DNA of 61,300 nucleotides from assembly GCA_021646405.1 (NCBI GenBank), contig SOER01000017.1:1-61300 (forward strand), given 5' to 3'. Positions 51,774 through 61,107 of this stretch are shown here, in pieces. A program made the position numbers and the translations under genes. Positions within the stretch are counted from its first letter, which is position 1; every line of letters begins with the position of its first letter. The DNA is from Candidatus Loosdrechtia aerotolerans (GTDB lineage: Bacteria > Planctomycetota > Brocadiia > Brocadiales > Brocadiaceae). The notes under the pieces were generated by a model. That model was not told the DNA's origin and searched no databases. It worked only from the letters and a program-made list of their open reading frames with translations.

Positions 51774-54119
51774 ATGGAGATTAAACGTTTTATACACTGT
51801 ATTTCTGCTGTAGTCCTTATAGCCTTCACGATATTTGTCCTTATCAGTTTTCTCAGCTATTCTTCCAATGACCTTCCTTTTGCTGATTATCCGGTTAATG
51901 ATCCTGTAAGTAATTTCTGTGGAAAAGCCGGGGCATTTATTGCGGGATATGCTATGGAAGGTTTAGGGAAGACCTCATATTTAATTGTTGCCTTCATAGG
52001 TTTGTGGGGAGTTCTCTACCTTTATAAGGATGGTGTTGAATATATATGGATAAAAGCACTTGGGGCGATTTTGTTGTTGTTTTCGGTTGCATCCCTATTA
52101 ACCCTGTTGTGCTATGTCTACCAGAAATCTCTCTTATCTATGAATTTAGGTGGAGTCTTCGGTATTATTATTGTCTCAAGATTATATGAGTATTTTAATC
52201 TTACAGGCACGATTATCATTCTGACATCCGGATTGGCTATATCTCTCATGCTTATTCTGAATGTTACTCCCTTTTCTCCATTTATCAATGATTCAAATGA
52301 ATCGGAGGCCAAAGAGATTACATCTCCTTCAAAAAACAATGGTAATAATAAATCCCGTTACCGGAAGGCGAAAAACACTGATAATTCGTGTCGGATAAAA
52401 ACACCGGTTCATACTACAGATATTCGAGCGGATGATTCCACTCATAACCTTCCACTCCACACAACAGGGGAAATAAAAAAAGAACCTTATAAACCTCCAG
52501 ATAAATTACAAAGGCACCAGGGGAGAGGGGAAACTCAAAAGATTCAAAATATTTCACATGATGGAATACAGGGTTCAGATGAAGGGGGCGACGATGATTT
52601 TCATACTGATGCTGTTGCAGAAAAGGAGTCTCCTTATACGTTGCCGCCGTTAAGGCTGTTAGAAAAACCCGATACAAAACAGTCTGAGGACGATTGGAAT
52701 CAGGTTACCCAGCGTGCTCATGTATTAAAAAATGCCCTCGAACAGTTTAATATAAAGTCAGAGGTGGTTGAAATCAAAAGAGGACCTGTTATTACCATGT
52801 ACGAATTAGAGCTTGCACCCGGGACAAAGGTTGGTAAACTTGTGAGCCTTTCAGATGATTTAGCAATTGCCATGAAGGCCCCGAGTGTAAGGATTGTTGC
52901 CCCGTTACCTGGTAAGTCATCAATCGGGGTTGAGGTTCCAAACGTCCAGAGAAAAGTTGTGATATTAAGGGAACTCTTAGAGTCCTCCGATGAGTTGAAA
53001 AAGAAAATGGCCATTCCGCTTTTGATAGGAAAAGATGTTGCAGGAAATCCCGTTTTATCCGATCTTGCAGCAATGCCTCATCTCCTCATTGCCGGAACAA
53101 CCGGTTCCGGAAAATCGGTATGTTTGAATTCAATTATCTTAAGTATCCTGTTCCTGAGGCATCCTCCTGATGTTCAGCTTTTATTAGTAGATCCCAAGAT
53201 GGTTGAGTTCTCAATGTTCCGGGAGATCCCTCACCTGATAAGCCCTGTAGTAACAGATATGAAAAAAGCGGCTGCTGTGTTGGAATGGGCGGTAAATAAA
53301 ATGGAAGAGAGATACGCACTGCTAGCCAGTGTTGGTGTTAAACATATTAATGGTTATAATAAACTGGGAATGGATGAGATTAAAAACCGGTTAAACCCCG
53401 AAGGTGATGCCCATCTCGATGATATACCTTTTCATTTACCTCATATTGTTATTGTTGTTGATGAATTGGCTGATTTAATGATGGTTGCGTCGAAGGAAGT
53501 TGAGGGCTCCGTAATCCGTCTTTCTCAAAAATCGCGTGCTGTAGGCATCCATCTCATACTGGCAACACAACGGCCTTCCGTCAATGTTATTACAGGGTTA
53601 ATTAAATCGAACCTGCCTTCCAGGATATCGTTTTACGTTGCTTCAAAAGTAGATTCCAGGACAATTTTGGATCAAAATGGGGCAGAGAAACTTCTGGGTG
53701 GAGGTGATATGTTGTTCTTACCTCCGGGGACATCAAAGCTGGTACGTGTTCAGGGGGCCTTTGTAAGTGATGAAGAGGTTCGGGATGTGGTTGCGTATCT
53801 CAGAAAACGCGCAGCTCCGCAGTTCAATCCGGAATTGAAGGGCTGGAAGGGTGTCTCGGATACGGATAACAGGGCTAAAGATAATCTCTATAATGAGGCC
53901 GTAAGGATTATTCTGGAAACACAAAGGGGATCGGTCTCTCTTCTCCAGAGAAGGCTGGAAATTGGGTATTCACGTGCTGCAAAATTGATAGATATGATGG
54001 CTGAGGACGGGATTGTAGGAGAGTATAAGGGAAGCCAGGCACGAGAGGTGTTTTTAACGCTGGAGGAATGGGATGCCCAGATGGCCCGTGCACATGGAGA
54101 AGAAATGGATAATGCCTAG
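51774..54119 (+). CDS. ftsK: FtsK/SpoIIIE-type DNA translocase
   Basis: A 781-residue septal DNA pump. Four membrane segments fill about residues 8-165; a charged linker (about 180-310) precedes the motor. The motor has Walker A IAGTTGSGKSVCLN, Walker B IVIVVDELADLMM, and the RQK-like HLILATQRPSVNVITG. The C-terminal gamma domain (GSVSLLQRRLEIGYSRAAKLID) reads KOPS-type DNA signals. It helps segregate chromosome ends at division. I chose the ATG at 51774, with AGAAGGA 5 bases upstream, because the alternative ATG at 51732 lies within the hairpin. Confidence 0.93.
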   Translation: MEIKRFIHCISAVVLIAFTIFVLISFLSYSSNDLPFADYPVNDPVSNFCGKAGAFIAGYAMEGLGKTSYLIVAFIGLWGVLYLYKDGVEYIWIKALGAILLLFSVASLLTLLCYVYQKSLLSMNLGGVFGIIIVSRLYEYFNLTGTIIILTSGLAISLMLILNVTPFSPFINDSNESEAKEITSPSKNNGNNKSRYRKAKNTDNSCRIKTPVHTTDIRADDSTHNLPLHTTGEIKKEPYKPPDKLQRHQGRGETQKIQNISHDGIQGSDEGGDDDFHTDAVAEKESPYTLPPLRLLEKPDTKQSEDDWNQVTQRAHVLKNALEQFNIKSEVVEIKRGPVITMYELELAPGTKVGKLVSLSDDLAIAMKAPSVRIVAPLPGKSSIGVEVPNVQRKVVILRELLESSDELKKKMAIPLLIGKDVAGNPVLSDLAAMPHLLIAGTTGSGKSVCLNSIILSILFLRHPPDVQLLLVDPKMVEFSMFREIPHLISPVVTDMKKAAAVLEWAVNKMEERYALLASVGVKHINGYNKLGMDEIKNRLNPEGDAHLDDIPFHLPHIVIVVDELADLMMVASKEVEGSVIRLSQKSRAVGIHLILATQRPSVNVITGLIKSNLPSRISFYVASKVDSRTILDQNGAEKLLGGGDMLFLPPGTSKLVRVQGAFVSDEEVRDVVAYLRKRAAPQFNPELKGWKGVSDTDNRAKDNLYNEAVRIILETQRGSVSLLQRRLEIGYSRAAKLIDMMAEDGIVGEYKGSQAREVFLTLEEWDAQMARAHGEEMDNA

Positions 54120-54184
54120 AGACAAATAACAAACACTATACATCGGTATATTTTTCAGGTTACTACATTTTAGAATGAAATAGT

Positions 54185-55510
54185 ATGAGATCAAAAAAAG
54201 TTGCTTTAATTAATTTAGGATGTCCAAAGAATCTCGTGGACGGTGAAGAGATCCTCGGTAGGGTGGCAGGCAGTGGGAGTACCATTTGTCAGTACCCCGA
54301 AGATGCAGAGGTATTGATTATAAATACGTGTGGCTTTATTGATGATTCCAAAAAGGAATCAATCGATACCATCCTGAAAGCGGCAAGGCTTAAGGAAGAT
54401 GCCCGGTGTAAAAAGATAATCGTAACAGGTTGCCTGGCACAAAGATATCCAAAAGAATTAAAAGAAGAAATCCCGGAGATTGATCATGTGGTAGGTTTGA
54501 AGGATTTTCACAAACTTACCAACTTGTCTCGTTCTACCCGGAAGAAGGAAGGAATTACGTCTCTCCAGTGTAATGATGATTGGCGTAATCGTATCAGGTT
54601 GACCCCGAAGCACTATGCATACCTCAGGATTTCAGATGGGTGCGATAATCGTTGTAGTTATTGTGCAATTCCGGGTATACGGGGTAAATTTATAAGCAGA
54701 ACGATCGGGAATATCCTGGAAGAGGTACATCAGATGGCATCAGAGGGCGTGAAGGAGATCAATATTATTTCACAGGATACAACCTCCTACGGGATGGATT
54801 TATATGGAAAACAGAAGCTTCATATACTGTTAGAGAAGATTTCAAAAGTAAAGGGTATTGAATGGATACGAATCTTATATACCCATCCAGGACATTTCTA
54901 TCCGGAACTTATCCAGGTAATTGCTTCTCATGATACGATTTGTAAGTATATAGACTTACCTATTCAGCATATTAATGATGTGATTTTAAAGAGGATGGGC
55001 AGGGGGGGTACACATGCCACTATCGAGAATCTGATTCACGATTTGCGGAACCATATTCCACGACTATTTTTAAGGACATCTGTGATTGTGGGATTTCCCG
55101 GGGAGACAGAGGAACAGTTCCATGAACTGCTGGATTTTATAAAAACCATTCAGTTTGAAAGATTGGGGGTATTTACCTACTCAAAGGAGGATAGTACACC
55201 CGCAGCATCTTTCAAAGATCAGGTTCCTAAGAAAGTAAAAGAACGGCGGCTTAAAGAGGTTATGCTGGCGCAGCAGGAGATCACCATGAAAAAACACAGG
55301 GATCTTATAGGGTGTTCAATCCCCGTCATCATGGATGAAAGGGATGAAAAGACAGGATGCCTGGTTGGCAGAACCTACGGGGATGCACCGGATGTAGATA
55401 GCAGGGTAATTATTGAAGAAAATCATTTGAAAATTGGCGATATAAAAAATATGATAATTAAAAATATTTTGGGATATGACCTGATAGGAACATACAAAAA
55501 ATGGAAATGA
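54185..55510 (+). CDS. rimO: Ribosomal protein S12 methylthiotransferase RimO
   Basis: A 441-residue radical SAM enzyme that adds a methylthio group to Asp88-type residue of ribosomal protein S12. The N-terminal UPF0004 domain shows INLGCPKNLVDGEEILG and INTCGFIDDSKKES, holding one cluster; the radical SAM motif is CDNRCSYC (in SDGCDNRCSYCAIPGIRG); a TRAM domain ends the protein (LIGCSIPVIMDE). The LGCPKNLVD motif separates RimO from MiaB. The ftsK-rimO-pgsA order occurs in many bacteria. Confidence 0.94.
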   Translation: MRSKKVALINLGCPKNLVDGEEILGRVAGSGSTICQYPEDAEVLIINTCGFIDDSKKESIDTILKAARLKEDARCKKIIVTGCLAQRYPKELKEEIPEIDHVVGLKDFHKLTNLSRSTRKKEGITSLQCNDDWRNRIRLTPKHYAYLRISDGCDNRCSYCAIPGIRGKFISRTIGNILEEVHQMASEGVKEINIISQDTTSYGMDLYGKQKLHILLEKISKVKGIEWIRILYTHPGHFYPELIQVIASHDTICKYIDLPIQHINDVILKRMGRGGTHATIENLIHDLRNHIPRLFLRTSVIVGFPGETEEQFHELLDFIKTIQFERLGVFTYSKEDSTPAASFKDQVPKKVKERRLKEVMLAQQEITMKKHRDLIGCSIPVIMDERDEKTGCLVGRTYGDAPDVDSRVIIEENHLKIGDIKNMIIKNILGYDLIGTYKKWK

Positions 55511-55517
55511 GGATTAC

Positions 55518-56093
55518 ATGAGCTTATTCGATTTTTCAAGATATGCCGCTTTCAATTTACCCAACCGATTAACCCTGATGAGGCTTTTACTCGCTATTAT
55601 CTTTTTTACGTTTCTGTCATACCGTTTTTACACGATTGCCCTTATCTCCTATCTATTGGCGTGGTTAACTGATTGGTTAGATGGTTATCTGGCACGGAAA
55701 AAAGATCTTCTGACAGATTTCGGACGTATTGCGGATCCATTTGTCGACAAGATCATCGTCTGCGGCGGGTTTATATTGCTTATACAACATGCCCATGATA
55801 TGTTACCTCCATGGATGGTCGTTGTTATTGTAGCAAGAGAGTTTCTTGTGAGCAGTATCAGAAGCTACTCAGAATCAAAGGGGATTGAATTTGGGGCAAC
55901 GATGTGGGGAAAGGTAAAGATGTTTATCCAGTCATTTACCATTAGCTTGATCTTACTCTTCTTTGCCTGTTTAAGTGATTTTATGGTTCTGAAACAGGGT
56001 ATTGTTGCTATGGTGTGGCTTACCGTAATCATTACTATGGTTTCCGGAATTAAATATATGGTAAAAGCCGGGCCGGCAATCTTAATGAAGTAA
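55518..56093 (+). CDS. pgsA: CDP-diacylglycerol-glycerol-3-phosphate phosphatidyltransferase
   Basis: A 191-residue CDP-alcohol phosphatidyltransferase with about five membrane segments. It shows the family motif in DGYLARKKDLLTDFGRIADP (DG-x2-AR-x8-G-x3-D) followed by the last aspartate in FVDKI. It makes phosphatidylglycerol phosphate, the first committed step toward phosphatidylglycerol and cardiolipin. It starts 7 bases after rimO and is the last gene of the plus-strand run. Confidence 0.93.
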   Translation: MSLFDFSRYAAFNLPNRLTLMRLLLAIIFFTFLSYRFYTIALISYLLAWLTDWLDGYLARKKDLLTDFGRIADPFVDKIIVCGGFILLIQHAHDMLPPWMVVVIVAREFLVSSIRSYSESKGIEFGATMWGKVKMFIQSFTISLILLFFACLSDFMVLKQGIVAMVWLTVIITMVSGIKYMVKAGPAILMK

Positions 56094-56262
56094 AATTCCT
56101 ACTCTGGAGGGGGCGAAGGGGGTGGGAAAAGGGATTTTTCTATACCAGGCCCCATGATATAGTATCTACCAGATGAAACCGAACAGAATATAATAAAAAC
56201 CAAACAAAAATGAACCAGAATTAATTACACCGTCACGGACAAATTCATCCCTTGAACACTTT

Positions 56263-56289
56263 AGCTTGATTGTATAGGAATTTTCATTT
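56263..56289 (+). repeat. 27-bp dispersed repeat, copy 1
   Basis: Starts AGCTTGAT and ends TTTTCATTT. The same string, with one base changed, occurs at 60952-60978. Both lie in non-coding DNA past the end of a plus-strand gene. Confidence 0.75.
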
Positions 56290-56376
56290 TATGTAAGCGG
56301 GTTTACGGGGGGTGTTGTTATAAGGTTAATGATGTTACTATGATGCAACAGTGATTCTTTATGTTCAATTGTTTTT

Positions 56377-56554
56377 AATCCCGAAGGGATGCCATGATTA
56401 TAGCAAAAGACCTCAGAAGAATTGTAAACCCCGAAGGGGTGACATACTTGTAAATAAAAAATGAAAATAACAGCTAACCCGGAGAACGGTGGTGCCAAAA
56501 CCTTGTAGTGAGCTTGTCGAACTAACAGCTTCATAATGTCACCCCTTCGGGGTT
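56377..56554. repeat. Three copies of the CCCCGAAGGGG-GACAT palindromic repeat
   Basis: AACCCCGAAGGGGTGACAT at 56427-56445 is repeated as an exact reverse complement at 56536-56554, and a degenerate copy (AATCCCGAAGGGATGCCAT) lies at 56377-56395. Each core folds on itself (CCCC/GGGG around GAA). This is a known style of dispersed intergenic repeat in environmental bacteria. Confidence 0.85.
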
Positions 56555-56611
56555 AAGTACATGCATTGGGGTTAAGGGGGATCTTTATAAAACTTATAAA
56601 CATAACAGCTG

Positions 56612-58399
56612 TCAGGCCATTTGAGTACTCATACGCATCTCTATCACTCTGTTTATCTCTCTTAACAGGTCATCAAGATTAACGGGATTAATCTGTACTG
56701 CTTGCCCAAGGCTGATCGTCCTGGCAAGAGTGTTTCTGAGCAGGGGATTTTTCAGCTGTTTAAATCCAAAATCAACCAGGATATCAAGGGTTTGCGGATA
56801 TTGCTTTATGAGCTGGTAGACATTGGTATTTGCGGTTGCTGTTTGGATATACTCCGATTGCTCCTCCTGAACGTTTGCCCTCATTGTTTTCCATGCATTA
56901 ACGCTGAAACAGAACATGGCAGCATATTCGATAAATCCGCTTATCCCCATCAGGGCATAGAGTTGTGGATAAAAGTGTGATGACACTGGTTGAGCCACTA
57001 CCCTGAATAAACATCCAATATTTACCAGAATGAATGTTATCATAAGTAATTTTGCGCTACACAATTTTACCCCTTTGCTGAGCGGGATCATCTTTGAGGC
57101 GCATCCCAGGATCATCATACTGATAAAACCAATAAAGATGGCATGACGATACGCACCGAACAGGGCATGCGAAACCCGCTCTCCCGATAATGCTTCATAA
57201 ACGGTGAAGGTTAACAATGCACTTTCTGAAATGAATAGCCAGATGAGTGCGGCCCGGATATACTTTCTGAATCCGGTTGGCAGGTTAATATTCGGTTTAA
57301 CTGACCGCCTGGCGTTAAACAGGTCGAGATTGTAAATAAAGAGGAATATTCCAAACGCCTCAACAATGCCTGCAAAACAAAAGAGGGCATTGAAAACACT
57401 GGAGAAGTTGTTTGTAGTATACCCTTTAAAAAACTCTGACAGTATCCTTAAAGCAATTGAGATGTTAAGGATATATAAGATGTATGTGCTGACCTTCTTG
57501 TTCGGTTCCTGGATACCTAAGAAAATTGGTAAGGTTTTCGTGAAAATACCAATAATAACCATACAAGCAAACCCTACGATCTGGATATGACGGATAGGGT
57601 TCATAAAGGTATTCGGAATACTGGTATTATTGAGTACGGTAAAAGAAAAATAGAGGACTACAAAGGCAATGGCCTGGAAAAAAAACCAGAGATAACTGGA
57701 AATGAGAAAACCCTGATAAACCTCATATTTTCTCTTTTCCGACATGAAATATGTTTTACAGAGGACATAGATGAAAATGCTTATTGAAACGGCCTGTAAT
57801 ATACAGCCAAACAGGACGGGAACCTTGAGAAATGTTAAACCGGTATAATACGATAGTGTTTTGAAGACGAACGAGAGAAAAATACCGGCAAGCATCAGGA
57901 AGAAGGATTTATATGCCAGCGGGGTGCTGTACAGTATCGAGTTCCAGAATTTTGGTAATGCAAAATATGAAATACCCATGATAAACAGACCAACCCATCC
58001 ATAAACCTGTGTGTCACCATGCGTTTCCGTCAGGATCCAGGATACCGAATCAAGAGAATTTTTGAATGCCATATAAGCCAGGAGCGAGGCCCCGTAGAGA
58101 CATCCTGTCGAGAGTACTATGATGATAGCCGTCTTAACAAAGATCTCGTAAACCTGTTCTGTTTGCGGTTTTGTAAGCAAGGTATCGTCATTCGAGTTTA
58201 TTTCTCCATTAATAAGTTTCTGAAGATCATCTATTAATTTGGAGGGGTCGATATTGTGCATCTTGGCAAAAAAGGAAATGGGTTTGTCAGGAAGGGTATT
58301 ACCACCGCACATAATTCCATAGGTATCAAAAACACGGCGGGTTATCGGATGTCTTTCAACAATTTGTTTAATCGTATTTTCCGGCTGTATCCTTTCCAT
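56612..58399 (-). CDS. DUF542-NnrS-like-DUF1858 membrane fusion protein
   Basis: A 595-residue protein with three parts. Residues 5-65 resemble the DUF542/ScdA_N domain of iron-sulfur repair (RIC) proteins (TIKQIVERHPITRRVFDTYG with MCGG, Cys31). Residues about 90-505 are a 12-helix NnrS-like domain related to heme-copper oxidase subunit I, with histidines H127 (THGDTQVYGW), H271 (RHIQIVGF), H411 and H419 (HALFGAYRHAIFIGF) that may bind heme or metal. Residues 530-590 form a DUF1858 domain (NVYQLIKQYPQTLDILVDFG). NnrS proteins relieve NO toxicity; the flanking domains occur in NO-repair and hybrid-cluster contexts. A role in NO handling is likely; the exact reaction is unknown. No NnrR-type gene is adjacent. 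Confidence 0.8.
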   Translation of the reverse strand: MERIQPENTIKQIVERHPITRRVFDTYGIMCGGNTLPDKPISFFAKMHNIDPSKLIDDLQKLINGEINSNDDTLLTKPQTEQVYEIFVKTAIIIVLSTGCLYGASLLAYMAFKNSLDSVSWILTETHGDTQVYGWVGLFIMGISYFALPKFWNSILYSTPLAYKSFFLMLAGIFLSFVFKTLSYYTGLTFLKVPVLFGCILQAVSISIFIYVLCKTYFMSEKRKYEVYQGFLISSYLWFFFQAIAFVVLYFSFTVLNNTSIPNTFMNPIRHIQIVGFACMVIIGIFTKTLPIFLGIQEPNKKVSTYILYILNISIALRILSEFFKGYTTNNFSSVFNALFCFAGIVEAFGIFLFIYNLDLFNARRSVKPNINLPTGFRKYIRAALIWLFISESALLTFTVYEALSGERVSHALFGAYRHAIFIGFISMMILGCASKMIPLSKGVKLCSAKLLMITFILVNIGCLFRVVAQPVSSHFYPQLYALMGISGFIEYAAMFCFSVNAWKTMRANVQEEQSEYIQTATANTNVYQLIKQYPQTLDILVDFGFKQLKNPLLRNTLARTISLGQAVQINPVNLDDLLREINRVIEMRMSTQMA

Positions 58400-58876
58400 A
58401 GATGGGATCCCTTATGTTTCTCACTGTGTGATCTTTCTTTATAAAATAACATAATATAAATATCTTAATAATTTACCCGATATATTATGATAATAGTATA
58501 AGGCAACTTAAGTATGTACTATAGCAGACCTGAAATGCGGTGTCAATTACTTTCTTGATTATACATCTCCGCCATCGCTACCACGGGTTTTACACGGTTG
58601 TATATATTTTGCGTGCGCAACTATTATACCATTTAGTGAATTTTAACTATTTGGAATTTGGATATGAATATGCACAGGCTAAAGCCGTGCGGTTACATGC
58701 TCTTAAAACTGTTATGTATTCTTTTTGTTTTGCTTATTTTTGTCTATTTTGATATTTTTAATAGAAATAGTATTTACTGTAAACTGTGTCTTTTTCATAA
58801 GGGATGGTAATATGCAGATTAAGGTAAGAAGGGGCTATTCCGGTAAAAAAGTAATATTTAGGGAACAGAGATTTTG
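58400..58876. other. Divergent region between NnrS fusion and parA
   Basis: A 477-base non-coding region. At 58672-58690 it contains a CAGGCTAAAGCC palindrome, listed separately. The rest is AT-rich. I found no clear promoter pair, no FNR-type dyad near the NnrS start and no small gene. Confidence 0.5.
58672..58690. repeat. CAGGCTAAAGCC dispersed palindrome, copy 2
   Basis: GCACAGGCTAAAGCCGTGC folds as GCAC-GGC/GCC-GTGC with one bulged base. Same core as copies at 21176 and 60779. Confidence 0.7.
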
Positions 58877-59656
58877 ATGCAATTGAGAAGTATCGCGTTA
58901 ACAAATCAAAAAGGCGGTGTTGCAAAGACAACAACCACTGTTAATCTTGGTGCATGCCTTGCCCAGATAGGCAAAAAGGTGCTTTTGGTTGACCTTGACC
59001 CCCAGGGGAACATGAGTTCCTGGCTGGGTTTGGATATCCACAATCTTGGAAAGTCGATGTATAATGTATTCTTAGAAGAGGTCTATTTCGAAGAGGTTCT
59101 TACAAAGACATGTATCGAGAATATGACCCTTGCACCTTCTAATGTAGCCCTGGCAGGTGTCGAAAGGATCCTTGCACATGAGAAAGGAAGGGAACTTATC
59201 CTTCGCAACCGTCTGCTGCCTGTTGCAGAGAGGTATGATTATATCCTGTTGGATTGTCCCCCCTCCCTGGGGCTCATTACCGTGAATGCACTTACCTTTG
59301 TAAAAGAGGTCTTTATCCCTGTGGAAACAAAGGTCCTTGCGTTAAACGGCCTTGTAACGCTGACGAACACTGTCCAAGTAGTAAAGGAGAAATTAAATCG
59401 TAACCTTGAGGTGACAGGTATTATTGCCTGCCGGTTTGACGGACGTACAAATCTGAGTAACGAGGTGTATAACCAGATTAAAGAGCGCTTTAAAGACAGG
59501 GTTTTTGATTCCATTATCAGAGAAAACGTACGTCTGGCAGAATGTCCTATATCCGGAAAGCCCATTACCCTCTATGCACCGGAGAGTCCCGGCGCACTAG
59601 ATTACCAAAATCTGGCAAAAGAAGTGGTAGAGAAAGAAAAACTTAGTATACTCTAG
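58877..59656 (+). CDS. ParA/Soj-family partition ATPase, orphan
   Basis: A 259-residue deviant-Walker ATPase. The P-loop TNQKGGVAKTTTTVNLGA (with the signature lysine) is at residues 8-25, LVDLDPQGN and YILLDCPPSLGLIT follow. ParA proteins segregate chromosomes, plasmids or protein clusters with ParB or other partners. No ParB gene and no parS-like repeat (TGTTTCACGTGAAACA type) were seen in this window. A CheB-type gene follows 88 bases downstream; some ParA relatives place chemosensory arrays, so a link is possible but unproven. The ATG at 58877 is preferred to a TTG one codon earlier. Confidence 0.9.
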   Translation: MQLRSIALTNQKGGVAKTTTTVNLGACLAQIGKKVLLVDLDPQGNMSSWLGLDIHNLGKSMYNVFLEEVYFEEVLTKTCIENMTLAPSNVALAGVERILAHEKGRELILRNRLLPVAERYDYILLDCPPSLGLITVNALTFVKEVFIPVETKVLALNGLVTLTNTVQVVKEKLNRNLEVTGIIACRFDGRTNLSNEVYNQIKERFKDRVFDSIIRENVRLAECPISGKPITLYAPESPGALDYQNLAKEVVEKEKLSIL

Positions 59657-59744
59657 TTTTAACACACATCGTGAGTTACTCATAACTTTAGTGTATTCCA
59701 TCCATTTCTGACTGCAGTATTCAAATAGCGAAGGAGCCTCCCTT

Positions 59745-60743
59745 ATGATCGAACATGATATCATTGTCATTGGCACCTCGGCAGGTGGTGTAGATGCACT
59801 TAAGGAGTTGGTAAGCGGTTTACCACAGGATATGCCTGCTGCACTCTTTGTGGTTATACATACATCCCCAACCGGCCCGGGCATTTTGCCTCAAGTGCTG
59901 GGACGCTCCGGGACACTTACCGTTGTTAACGCAGTAGATAAAGATGAGATTCGGTATGGACATATGTACGTAGCCCCTCCTGACCATCACCTCCTCGTGG
60001 AGGAAGGGTGTGTCCGTCTTTCCAAAGGTCCGAAAGAAAACCGTCACCGGCCTGCCATTGATCCTTTATTCCGGTCTGCAGCATACACATACGGATCCCG
60101 GGTGGTGGGAGTAGTGCTTACCGGTTTACTTGACGATGGAACTGCAGGTATGCTTGTCATAAAAACGTGCGGCGGTACGACTATTGTCCAGGATCCGAAT
60201 GATGCTGTTTATGCTGATATGCCGCGGAATGTATTAGAACATGTAGAGGTAGATTACTGTCTTTCCCTGTCACAGATTGCATCCCACCTGGTAGAGATAA
60301 CAAAAACGCCGTTTGAAAAGAAGGCTATATTCCCTGTTCCCGGTAAAGTAATGATCGAATCCGGGATTCCAAAAATGAAAGGGGCTACTGCTGAAAATAT
60401 GGAAAAAATCGGAAATCCTTCTCCTTTTACCTGCCCTGAATGTAGTGGCAACTTGTGGGAAATTAAGGATGGAAAACTCTTTCGTTTCCGGTGCCGTCAG
60501 GGGCATGCCTATTCTCCGAGCAGCTTGCTGACAGCACAATCCGACACGGTCGAATCTGCATTATGGGCAGCATTGCGTGCCATGGAGGAAAATGCCGATT
60601 TCTATCAACGGATGGCTGTGAAGGAGCGGGAACTCAATAATACGATGCTTGCCAAACAATATGAAGAAAATGCGAAAGAGACCGAAGTACACATAGAAAC
60701 ACTTCTTCACGTGGTCCTGAAGGGAAAAAAACCAAAAATGTGA
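59745..60743 (+). CDS. CheB-type methylesterase without receiver, with C-terminal zinc ribbon
   Basis: A 332-residue protein of which residues 1-190 form a CheB catalytic domain. The triad is Ser12 in GTSAGG, His39 in VVIHTSPTG and Asp131 in TGLLDDGTAG. The usual N-terminal response-regulator receiver is missing. Residues about 225-255 contain CPECSGNLW and FRCRQGHAYS, a zinc-ribbon-like CxxC...CxxxH arrangement. The rest is helical. CheB removes methyl groups from chemoreceptors; without a receiver it may be constitutive. AAGGAG precedes the ATG. No chemoreceptor or cheR is adjacent, so the target is unknown. Confidence 0.88.
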   Translation: MIEHDIIVIGTSAGGVDALKELVSGLPQDMPAALFVVIHTSPTGPGILPQVLGRSGTLTVVNAVDKDEIRYGHMYVAPPDHHLLVEEGCVRLSKGPKENRHRPAIDPLFRSAAYTYGSRVVGVVLTGLLDDGTAGMLVIKTCGGTTIVQDPNDAVYADMPRNVLEHVEVDYCLSLSQIASHLVEITKTPFEKKAIFPVPGKVMIESGIPKMKGATAENMEKIGNPSPFTCPECSGNLWEIKDGKLFRFRCRQGHAYSPSSLLTAQSDTVESALWAALRAMEENADFYQRMAVKERELNNTMLAKQYEENAKETEVHIETLLHVVLKGKKPKM

Positions 60744-60778
60744 CACTTTCGCTTTTTGGTATTTGAGCATTGGTGTAC

Positions 60779-60792
60779 GCAGGCTAAAGCCC
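60779..60792. repeat. CAGGCTAAAGCC dispersed palindrome, copy 3
   Basis: GCAGGCTAAAGCCC, same core as copies at 21176 and 58672, just after the CheB-type gene. A partial copy (CAGGCTAAGG) follows about 20 bases later. Confidence 0.65.
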
Positions 60793-60951
60793 ATATGCAT
60801 CAGGCTAAGGTATCTTCATCACACAAAGACACGGAGACACAGAGAATAAAGAATGATGAAGGATAGAATGTTAAGAATGGGGACATTACCATATATCCTG
60901 GTGTCCTGGTGGCTTTGTGTGAGAATCAGAAAAAGTACCACAGTGTTCCTG

Positions 60952-60978
60952 AGCTTGAATGTATAGGAATTTTCATTT
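60952..60978 (+). repeat. 27-bp dispersed repeat, copy 2
   Basis: Second copy of the 27-bp repeat at 56263-56289, with one base changed. It begins AGCTTGAA and ends TTTTCATTT. Confidence 0.75.
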
Positions 60979-61015
60979 GTTCAGTATAAGATGCTCTCTT
61001 AACACCATGAAAAGA

Positions 61016-61107
61016 CGAGATTCTTCGCTGCCGCTCAGAATGACAATACATAGTGTTATTCCATGATGCAGGGAATTTGTCATTCTGAGCGGCAGCGAAG
61101 AATCTCG
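61016..61107. repeat. 31-bp perfect inverted repeat
   Basis: The arms 61016-61046 (starting CGAGATTCTTCGCTGCC) and 61077-61107 are exact reverse complements separated by 30 bases. The arms resemble a widespread intergenic string of many environmental genomes. Confidence 0.9.

Larger units (their letters stand above)
56094..56611. other. Repeat-rich region after pgsA
   Basis: A 518-base non-coding region. It holds a 27-bp repeat copy (56263-56289) found again at 60951, and three copies of a CCCCGAAGGGG-type palindrome (56377-56554). A reverse open frame at 56289-56534 is made of these repeats and looks spurious. Confidence 0.65.

Noticed and set aside
56289-56534. 81-codon minus-strand open frame
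   Set aside because: It is formed from palindromic and dispersed repeats; the translated string is typical of repeat-derived false genes.
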